Positions 1 to 5,318 of a DNA stretch of 7,466 nt are shown one piece after another; position 1 is the first letter of the stretch; each line of letters opens with the position of its first letter. Position numbers and translations under genes: made by a program. The stretch lies in assembly GCA_016926455.1 (NCBI GenBank), contig JAFGOO010000031.1:1-7466 (forward strand). Direction: 5' to 3'. The notes beneath the pieces were generated by a model that ran no database searches, was not told the origin of the DNA, and saw only the letters and a program-made list of their open reading frames with translations. Source of the DNA: Methanosarcinaceae archaeon (GTDB lineage: Archaea; Halobacteriota; Methanosarcinia; Methanosarcinales; Methanosarcinaceae).

Positions 1-229
1 CAAGAAGTTTGCACTCCAAAATCAAAATCTAATAACCGTTTGACACCTTCGGAACGAGGGGAAGGGCTTGTGGACTTGTGAACGATGATTCAAAGAATGA
101 AGCAAGAAGTTCCATGCGTAAGCGTGGAGTAGTTCACTTCTTTTTGAACTTGAAAAAGCGGCAGAGAAAATAAAAAAGATCATATGACGTAACAAATATA
201 TCATTTAAAAACCATAAATAAATGGACGA
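1..229. other. Region without an intact gene, possibly decayed coding DNA
   Basis: No reading frame here is convincing on either strand. On the plus strand all three frames are closed by stops, yet pieces look protein-like: frame 1 up to about 81 gives a segment ending SERGEGLVDL, frame 3 over about 75-170 is open and ends in a lysine/arginine-rich tail, and frame 2 just before 185 reads FELEKAAEKIKKII before a stop. This would fit an old gene broken by several frameshifts, but I cannot name a family. The last 35 bases are very AT-rich and could hold a promoter for the remnant that follows. Confidence 0.35.
194..210 (+). promoter_or_regulatory. Possible archaeal TATA box ahead of the KaiC remnant
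   Basis: The AT-rich string AAATATATCATTTAAAA lies 20-36 bases before the ATG at 230. This resembles an archaeal TATA element driving a nearly leaderless transcript. No BRE element is obvious. It may now serve the membrane-protein genes downstream, or nothing. The call rests only on composition and spacing. Confidence 0.25.
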
Positions 230-464
230 ATGAGAACTGCTACATCTGGTATGCTGGATATGGATAGTATGGTCAGCGGAGGATTACCAGCCGGTAAAAA
301 TACCCTCTTTTTCGGAGGAGGATGCACAGGTAAAACGCTTGTCGGGCTACAACTTATTATGGAATGAGGGGATTAATATCAAACTAGCGTTTTCTAATTA
401 TGCTGGAGTCATGAATGGCTCACCAACAACAACACAATGTGAAGCATTTAAAAAGAAACGATAA
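230..464 (+). pseudogene. Truncated, frameshifted KaiC-like RecA-superfamily ATPase remnant
   Basis: The frame from ATG 230 reads MRTATSGMLDMDSMVSGGLP, then a Walker A motif GGGCTGKT (residues 29-36) and VGLQLIME, and stops at 365-367. This matches the start of KaiC/GvpD-type ATPases, where a T-G-x-x-x-L-D segment and a GG(I/L)P turn precede the P-loop. Such proteins normally run to at least about 230 residues, with Walker B and further conserved segments, and none of those are found here. A shift of one frame at about 354-360 restores an open frame (LLWNEGINIKLAF, then on to a stop at 462-464), so at least one frameshift plus a large loss of the C-terminal part is likely. A short functional peptide cannot be excluded but is unlikely. 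The family call is from the motif pattern. The origin, whether a decayed local gene or a fragment copied from a paralogue elsewhere, is unknown. Confidence 0.65.
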
Positions 465-467
465 ACA

Positions 468-755
468 ATGAACGACTATGTAACCATCGGAATTATTTTG
501 GAAGTATATGCATGGATATTAGCGGCTATCATTGCTACATATGCCACTTCGATCAGCCTGTTCTATCAACAAAAGTTCAATGAGAAGCCAGAGTACTACT
601 TCTTTGTGGTTCCATTACTGCTTTTTATATTGGCAATTTTACAGATATTTGACCACGATCTTCCACTGATAAATTTGGTAGGAACTATCACAGGATTAAT
701 GTTCATTTTTTTTTCCTTAAGACTGTATATTCACATGACCGAAGGAGGCAGTTGA
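468..755 (+). CDS. Small three-helix membrane protein of unknown function
   Basis: This 95-residue protein is almost entirely hydrophobic. Three membrane segments can be seen at about residues 5-30, 43-61 and 66-88. A charged loop (QQKFNEKPEY) sits between the first two and a short acidic turn (FDHDLP) between the second and third. There is no signal peptide distinct from the first helix and no catalytic or metal motif. I do not recognise the family. The ATG at 468 has no clear Shine-Dalgarno sequence. The last codons (GGS then TGA) contain a strong GGAGG at 744-748 that serves the next gene, so the two are probably translationally coupled. The gene leads a same-strand run ending in nob1. A run of nine T at 706-714 lies near its 3' end, within the third helix, and makes the frame there sensitive to slippage or sequencing error. 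Confidence 0.7.
   Translation: MNDYVTIGIILEVYAWILAAIIATYATSISLFYQQKFNEKPEYYFFVVPLLLFILAILQIFDHDLPLINLVGTITGLMFIFFSLRLYIHMTEGGS
744..748 (+). promoter_or_regulatory. Strong Shine-Dalgarno sequence that points to an ATT start
   Basis: GGAGG is followed after eight bases by ATT at 757, in frame with the downstream membrane protein. No ATG, GTG, TTG or CTG lies in that frame between the upstream stop (736-738) and the ATG at 787, which is 38 bases past the site and too far to use it. The site lies inside the last codons of the preceding gene. A TTG at 752 is out of frame and meets a stop after three codons. Confidence 0.55.
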
Positions 756-756
756 C

Positions 757-1053
757 ATTTTAGTAGAGACATTTGGCTGGAAACTAATGGTTATGTCGTT
801 TTCAGCTGTGTTGTATATTATGGCAAAATTGAGCAAAAGATTGGGAGAAGCCATGCAGATCAAGCCATACTTTTATTTGTACTATGTAGGGATATTATTT
901 TTTTTGTTTGCTTTAGGATATACTCTTGTCTTTCGAACTTCAGATCCTGATTTGACACACATGGTTTCAAATTTACTTCTCGCTATTGGGATGACACTCG
1001 GGCTGGTTGCAACAGTGAAATATTGGGGTTGGCTGATTAAGGAACTACTATAG
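757..1053 (+). CDS. Second small three-helix membrane protein, probable ATT start
   Basis: From ATT 757 the product is 98 residues; from the first ATG (787) it is 88. I prefer 757 for two reasons. A GGAGG lies eight bases upstream of it. The ten extra residues (ILVETFGWKL) also complete the first membrane helix, of which only about 12 residues remain if translation begins at 787. The ATG-numbered protein has helix 1 ending at about residue 14, a basic/amphipathic loop (KLSKRLGEAMQIK), helix 2 at about 30-49, a polar turn (RTSDPDLTH) and helix 3 at about 59-80, with a short C-terminal tail. No family is recognised. The gene resembles its upstream neighbour in size and topology, but no clear sequence repeat links them. 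It ends eight bases before nob1, which suggests a single transcript. A run of eight T lies at 898-905. Confidence 0.65.
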   Translation: MLVETFGWKLMVMSFSAVLYIMAKLSKRLGEAMQIKPYFYLYYVGILFFLFALGYTLVFRTSDPDLTHMVSNLLLAIGMTLGLVATVKYWGWLIKELL

Positions 1054-1061
1054 ACGACACT

Positions 1062-1541
1062 ATGACTTACTATATCGCAGATTCTGCAGTTTTTATTATG
1101 GGGCATGTTAGTGATAGCTCAAAGCTGATTACTGTTCCTTCAGTTATAGGCGAATTAAAGAGCATGGACGCTATGCTTTGTTTTGATCTAGCGCTTGAGA
1201 GTGGTGCTCGGGTAGAATTGCCAGAACCTGAAATGATAGTTAAGGTTTTCGAAATGGCGAAATATACACAGGATATAGAAGATTTATCATCTACAGATGT
1301 TGATATACTGGCAAAAGCATTGGAATACAAAGAATGTGCTGAACTTCTAACAGATGATTATGCGGTTCAGAACGTCGCCTTACTACTGGGCATCGATGTA
1401 AAGCCGGTTGCGCAAAAAAACATTAGCGACTTGCTATTATGGGAAAAACAATGCATCGGTTGCAGAAAACGGTTTGAAAAGGGAGAGATATGTCCTGTCT
1501 GCGGCTCTCCTCTAAAAAAAAAGCGGAAAAGAAAACTATAA
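1062..1541 (+). CDS. nob1: Nob1-type ribosome maturation endonuclease (PIN domain plus zinc ribbon)
   Basis: Archaeal Nob1 is the endonuclease that cuts pre-16S rRNA at the mature 3' end during late small-subunit assembly. The 159-residue product has the expected layout. An N-terminal PIN domain (about 1-125) carries the acidic metal-binding set: D7 in YIADSAVFI, E31 in VIGELKS, D79 in LSSTDVDIL, and D98/D99 in LTDDYAVQN. A C-terminal zinc ribbon follows, with C131-x2-C134 and C144-x2-C147. Length is normal for archaeal Nob1. The tail is strongly basic (KKKRKRKL), plausibly an rRNA contact, and its first lysines are encoded in a run of nine A (1514-1522). The ATG at 1062 places the first catalytic aspartate at residue 7, as expected for PIN proteins, although no clear Shine-Dalgarno sequence precedes it. 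The zinc ribbon separates it from toxin-type VapC PIN proteins, and no antitoxin gene is adjacent. Confidence 0.9.
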   Translation: MTYYIADSAVFIMGHVSDSSKLITVPSVIGELKSMDAMLCFDLALESGARVELPEPEMIVKVFEMAKYTQDIEDLSSTDVDILAKALEYKECAELLTDDYAVQNVALLLGIDVKPVAQKNISDLLLWEKQCIGCRKRFEKGEICPVCGSPLKKKRKRKL

Positions 1542-1556
1542 GAGCACGGATGCTCT
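1541..1556 (+). terminator. Hairpin directly after the nob1 stop, possible terminator or mRNA end
   Basis: AGAGCA-CGGA-TGCTCT is a perfect six-base-pair stem with a four-base loop. It begins on the last base of the nob1 stop codon and is followed by ATCTTTAAAG. The T-tract is weak, so termination would be partial at best. It could also stabilise the 3' end of the membrane protein-nob1 transcript. A stem of this length can arise by chance. Confidence 0.3.
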
Positions 1557-1605
1557 ATCTTTAAAGAACGTATTTTCATGAAGAAATTCATCAAGCGGGG
1601 AAAAT

Positions 1606-2220
1606 ATGAAGAACATAGATGATTTGATTCAGAAGGCATTGGAACTACAGTCAAATGGGCTTGTGACTGGACAGATAGCAGATGAGTTAAATGTTTCACG
1701 GGAAACGGTTACTTGGCTTTTGACCCGTTCTAAAAAAGAGGTTAGTTCTCCGGCACCAAAAGATATTTCAGTTGATTGGAGCAACATTGGAAAAAGTTCT
1801 TTCAGGCTTAGGTATACCTCCCAAGCTCTGTGCGATATGATATATGAAGTTCTCAGTGAGACGGATTCGGAAGTCGATACCGTTGTTGGAGTAGCATCAA
1901 GCGGCGTGCCAATTGCAAGTCTGATGGCCGATGAACTCGGAGCTGAATTTGCAGTTTTCCACTCCCAGAAAGATTACAGTGAGAAAGTTAAGAATATAGT
2001 GGGAACATTTAGCCGGAATTTTGGCAACATACATGACAAGAACTGTATTATTGTGGACGATGTGATCACATCCGGCTCAACGATCGTAGAAGTTATTGAA
2101 CGTCTTCGTGAATGTGGGGGGAAACCCTTAGCTGCTGTCGTGCTTGTTGATAAAAAAGGTGCTGACATGCTCTCCGACGTACCTGTCAGATCAATGGTAC
2201 GTATAGTTCGTCTGGATTGA
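1606..2220 (+). CDS. gfcR: GfcR-like protein: N-terminal HTH fused to a phosphoribosyltransferase domain
   Basis: The 204-residue product joins a helix-turn-helix (about 5-42, core QIADELNVSRETVTWLL) to a type I phosphoribosyltransferase domain (about 65-200). The diagnostic PRPP-binding motif is IIVDDVITSGST at 148-159, with a GVASSGVPIA loop near 95-104. The arrangement matches the archaeal family first annotated as PyrE-like and renamed GfcR after the Haloferax regulator of sugar-degradation genes. The orotate phosphoribosyltransferase K-x-H-G loop motif is missing; that region reads QKDYSEKVKN, so a housekeeping pyrimidine role is unlikely. The PRPP loop looks intact, so nucleotide or PRPP binding may act as the sensing step (inference). 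Targets in a methanogen cannot be read from this window. The ATG at 1606 follows a weak GGGG at 1597-1600. Sixty-four bases and a hairpin separate it from nob1, so it may have its own promoter near the TTTAAA around 1560. Confidence 0.85.
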   Translation: MKNIDDLIQKALELQSNGLVTGQIADELNVSRETVTWLLTRSKKEVSSPAPKDISVDWSNIGKSSFRLRYTSQALCDMIYEVLSETDSEVDTVVGVASSGVPIASLMADELGAEFAVFHSQKDYSEKVKNIVGTFSRNFGNIHDKNCIIVDDVITSGSTIVEVIERLRECGGKPLAAVVLVDKKGADMLSDVPVRSMVRIVRLD

Positions 2221-2254
2221 TTAATATCTTAACAACAACAGTTGGAAAGGGAAT

Positions 2255-4408
2255 TCACTCCACTTCCACCAATCCAATTTTTTCCGCTAATTTAGAGAGC
2301 ACTTCTGTGCGCATGCCTTCAACATACTTTATGCTTCCAACAACGAGATGACCGCCACCGTTGACTCCGGCACCTATGACCTCTTCATGCAGTTCACGCA
2401 CCATTTGCGGGATGTTCATCTTTATGTTCTTTGAACGGATCACTGCAAAGTCCGGACCATAACCGATGGTTACAACGGGTTTATTTTCAAATTTCTGGCA
2501 TAACCGGTCATGAACTTCACCTGATGTTTTTCCCGGTGGTGGGAAGGTGAATTTGTGGGCGTAGTTCTCAACATCCAGTACGTTCAATATTGCACCGTTT
2601 GCAAGGGTCCGTGATTTGATATTAGGAAGGCATGCATCCAGCTGGGCTGAAATCATCTCGTTTGCTTGCTCAAATAGGAGGGATACTAGTTTTTTGTGCT
2701 GAATTGAATCTCCCATGTTCAGGAGGTCATCTATAATACCTTTTCCACTACTAAACTTTAACCAGAACGCCTCAAAATCAAGAGCAAGGGCTATTTTCTT
2801 AAGCTGCTCAAGTGAATAGGTGTTTGATACAAGATCGATATAGCTGCGTGCTTCATCTGCCTCGGAGCGGTCCCCAACTGCCGATATTGCAGGAAGGTGT
2901 TTGATCTCGTCTACCACTTTGGGATTTATCATACGTGCGATTTCGGTACACAGCATACCGGTTGTCACACCGAAATCTCCCCCCACATGTGCAGGATTCA
3001 CATGTGCAAGCAGATACTGGTCAACGACCTCATCCGGATGGTGGTGGTCTACCACGACCATATCTATCCCATAGACCTGCGCCTGTTTCATTGCTGGTGT
3101 GTCCTCTTCGGTGGAACCATTGTCTACCAGTATTACAAGTGGCATCTTCTGACCATGGCGTATAACATCCTCAAGTGCAAAGGAAATGTCCCTTGTTACG
3201 TCAGTAAGTTCGTAAAAGGGAGCTTTTGATGGAGCACGTTTATAAAAATAATACTCGGCATCAACACCACCCACATCCCTTATCAATGGCAGAATCGCCC
3301 GCTCTATGGCAACAGCAGCTGTCATTCCATCTGCATCCGCATGATGCCTGAGGATAATCGGTTTCGATTTTATGACTGCTTTCTTAATCTCCTTTGCCAC
3401 CTTTTTCATGGCAGGTCTTAACTTATCCAGAATCTCACTATTGATCAGGAATTCCACATCAACCGGTTCAGCCCTGTTATCGATTGCCTTCTCAATGCGC
3501 TCCCTGAAAGCTGTCTCTTTAGCACCAGTGAGCCTTTTCATGCTAGTAGTTTCGAGCTGGAACCTGTTTCCTCTGGAGTTCACTTCTCCTGTGACAGATA
3601 CAATCATGTCCATGTCAATATGAGGATAAGCCCGTTCACCGGCACGCTCAAAAGCAGCACATGAAACCTGCCCCACTTCATCTGATATTGTAAATATTGT
3701 TGGTCCGGCGGTTTGCTTGACCTGTATAACCTCACCTTCGAACCTGATAGCCTTTCCAATCTGCTCTGCAAGTTCTGATGATTTTTTGATGGGTAGTTCT
3801 TTTTCAAGTTCGATCGTCTGGTATTCATTGATATATCTTGGTATGAGGTCCATGTTGCCGTTCGTCTTGATGTCCTTTACCTGAACGATTACCTCATCAC
3901 CAACCTCTAGGGGGCGGTTGATGTTACTTGTATGAATCAGTCCGCGAACATGGGAATTAAAATCTACGAACACACCAAAGGATGCCAGGCTGTTTACAAG
4001 TGTATGGTAATTATTTCCGACACCCACTTCAGCCAAGTTGCATGAGTCATCAAGGGCATAAACATGCTGGGTTTTATTGCATGCCCTACATATCTCCTCA
4101 CCGTCTATAAGTCCATTAATTGTAGTCCCACATCGTTTGCACTTATAGAATACGCCCCTTCCTTCGCATACTTCACAGGGTTCAGTTATTTGTAGTTCAC
4201 CACTTCCGCCACATTTTTCGCAGGTTGCGCCTCCTTTCAGAAAACTGCTCATGTCCTTTTCAGATAATTTCATAAGGTCAATTGATTTCGATTTTCCGGA
4301 TCCCTTACACTTTGGACACTTTTCAGTTGATATTACTTTGACGCCTTTGCCACTGCACTCAGTACATTCTTCACTCATTTTATCATCAATATATTGATTA
4401 TGTTGCAT
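2255..4408 (-). CDS. Archaeal RecJ-like DHH protein with DnaJ-type zinc fingers, S1 and OB domains
   Basis: This is a probable single-strand nuclease or phosphodiesterase of the archaea-specific COG1107 type, 717 residues. Four CxxCxGxG zinc motifs lie at 15-22, 31-38, 63-70 and 78-85, followed by a C90/C93...C107/C110 ribbon. Next come an S1-like RNA-binding domain (about 126-192, FGVFVDFNSHVRGLIHTS) and an OB fold (about 218-292). The DHH catalytic domain begins near 350: HHADADG (355-361), ILVDNGS with D429, VVVDHHHP with D454/H455/H456, and GDRSEAD with D513. The C-terminal DHHA1 domain has its GGGH motif at 684-687. All core metal ligands appear present, so it should be active. Translation may instead start at Met11 (4378), directly before the first zinc motif and preceded by TGATGAT. 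Met1 lacks a clear Shine-Dalgarno sequence. The gene converges on gfcR with 34 bases between and diverges from the slipin operon. It is related to but distinct from GINS-associated nuclease (GAN), which lacks these fingers. The substrate, RNA or DNA, is unknown. Confidence 0.88.
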   Translation of the reverse strand: MQHNQYIDDKMSEECTECSGKGVKVISTEKCPKCKGSGKSKSIDLMKLSEKDMSSFLKGGATCEKCGGSGELQITEPCEVCEGRGVFYKCKRCGTTINGLIDGEEICRACNKTQHVYALDDSCNLAEVGVGNNYHTLVNSLASFGVFVDFNSHVRGLIHTSNINRPLEVGDEVIVQVKDIKTNGNMDLIPRYINEYQTIELEKELPIKKSSELAEQIGKAIRFEGEVIQVKQTAGPTIFTISDEVGQVSCAAFERAGERAYPHIDMDMIVSVTGEVNSRGNRFQLETTSMKRLTGAKETAFRERIEKAIDNRAEPVDVEFLINSEILDKLRPAMKKVAKEIKKAVIKSKPIILRHHADADGMTAAVAIERAILPLIRDVGGVDAEYYFYKRAPSKAPFYELTDVTRDISFALEDVIRHGQKMPLVILVDNGSTEEDTPAMKQAQVYGIDMVVVDHHHPDEVVDQYLLAHVNPAHVGGDFGVTTGMLCTEIARMINPKVVDEIKHLPAISAVGDRSEADEARSYIDLVSNTYSLEQLKKIALALDFEAFWLKFSSGKGIIDDLLNMGDSIQHKKLVSLLFEQANEMISAQLDACLPNIKSRTLANGAILNVLDVENYAHKFTFPPPGKTSGEVHDRLCQKFENKPVVTIGYGPDFAVIRSKNIKMNIPQMVRELHEEVIGAGVNGGGHLVVGSIKYVEGMRTEVLSKLAEKIGLVEVE

Positions 4409-4525
4409 TTATGCTTTCGTGTACACATCTCAATCAATTGTTCAGACCCGCAATCCACTTCACTATTTTTCTAACAAGCATTAGCTATTTATCTTGAGAC
4501 TCTCATAGTTTTGTAGGGTGTTATA
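4409..4525. promoter_or_regulatory. Divergent promoter region between the DHH gene and the slipin operon
   Basis: This is the only spacer between these divergent genes. The best TATA candidate is TATTTATC at 4486-4493, which reads GATAAATA on the minus strand, so the same AT-rich core could serve either direction. For the slipin gene it would put the transcript start near 4515, with only a very short leader before ATG 4526. For the DHH gene it would leave a leader of about 50 bases or more. A weak AGGGTG (4515-4520) lies five bases before the slipin ATG. Which direction uses the element cannot be decided from sequence. Confidence 0.4.
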
Positions 4526-5293
4526 ATGGTAAGTGAATTTGTTATTCCGGTATTAGTTATTGTAATCGCATTTTTATTCCAGGCCATCAAGATGGTAAAG
4601 GAATATGAACGTGTTGTGATCTTCAGGTTAGGTAGACTGAGCGGTGTTAAGGGTCCTGGCCTATTTATTATAATCCCTATAATAGATAGTGTTGTGAAGA
4701 TTGACCTTCGAGTTGTTACCATCGATGTTCCCAAGCAGGCCGTAATCACAAGGGATAACGTGACCGTTGAAGTGGATGCAGTCGTCTATTACAAAGTGAC
4801 CGAGCCGGGTGCCGCTATAACGGCAGTTGAGAACTACAAATTTGCCACTTCCATGCTTTCCCAAACCACCCTTCGTGATGTGCTGGGACAGATCGAACTT
4901 GATGATGTTCTCTCACAGCGAGAGACCATAAACAGAGATATCCAAGAGCTGCTTGATGTTTCTACCGATCCATGGGGTATTAAGGTTACAGGTGTAACTT
5001 TAAGGGATGTTAGCCTGCCAGAAACAATGCTTCGTGCAATCGCAAAACAGGCAGAGGCTGAGCGTGAGAAACGTGCTCGTATTATCCTTGCAGAAGGAGA
5101 GATGATGGCTGCAGAAAAGATGAAGGATGCAGCAAAGTTTTACGAGGAGGTGCCTGTAGGGCTTAAGCTACGAGAACTTCAAACACTTGCAGAGATAGCA
5201 CGGGAGAAAAATATGATTGTAGTTACCCCCTCCACCCAGATAGGGGATATTGCCGGACTCTCACAGGCATTTGCACAAAAACCTCAAAAATAA
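4526..5293 (+). CDS. Slipin (stomatin-like SPFH/Band 7 membrane protein)
   Basis: Slipins are membrane-anchored scaffolds that oligomerise through an SPFH domain and organise membrane microdomains. The 255-residue protein has one N-terminal hydrophobic segment (about 4-22), then EYERVVIFRLGRLSGVKGPG, a second short hydrophobic stretch typical of the family (about 43-54), and the SPFH core with DVPKQAVITRDNVTVEVDAV. After that comes RDVLGQIELDDVLSQRE and a charged coiled-coil helix rich in A, E, K and R (about 170-205). The C-terminal segment KNMIVVTPS (about 229-237) corresponds to the hydrophobic region cleaved by NfeD in the Pyrococcus PH1510/PH1511 pair. It is followed by a short Q/K-rich tail. 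Length is normal. The ATG is preceded by AGGGTG. The gene lies 25 bases before nfeD on the same strand, the standard operon arrangement. The nature of its membrane clients is unknown. Confidence 0.92.
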   Translation: MVSEFVIPVLVIVIAFLFQAIKMVKEYERVVIFRLGRLSGVKGPGLFIIIPIIDSVVKIDLRVVTIDVPKQAVITRDNVTVEVDAVVYYKVTEPGAAITAVENYKFATSMLSQTTLRDVLGQIELDDVLSQRETINRDIQELLDVSTDPWGIKVTGVTLRDVSLPETMLRAIAKQAEAEREKRARIILAEGEMMAAEKMKDAAKFYEEVPVGLKLRELQTLAEIAREKNMIVVTPSTQIGDIAGLSQAFAQKPQK

Positions 5294-5318
5294 AACTGAA
5301 AAAAAATAGGGATAAGAT

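Noticed and set aside
22..204. 60-codon reading frame on the minus strand at the left edge
   Set aside because: Composition is serine/histidine/phenylalanine-rich without domain pattern, and there is no ribosome site. It is more likely the antisense of decayed plus-strand sequence.
1062..1541. VapC-type toxin of a toxin-antitoxin pair, because of the PIN domain
   Set aside because: The C-terminal zinc ribbon and basic tail are typical of Nob1, and the upstream small genes are membrane proteins, not antitoxins.
1606..2220. Annotation of the HTH-phosphoribosyltransferase gene as orotate phosphoribosyltransferase (pyrE)
   Set aside because: It has an N-terminal HTH and lacks the K-x-H-G catalytic loop of true PyrE.
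2897..3229. Plus-strand reading frames opposite the DHH domain
   Set aside because: They overlap the strongly conserved DHH motifs on the minus strand. The histidine/tyrosine/cysteine-rich translation is the usual antisense shadow.
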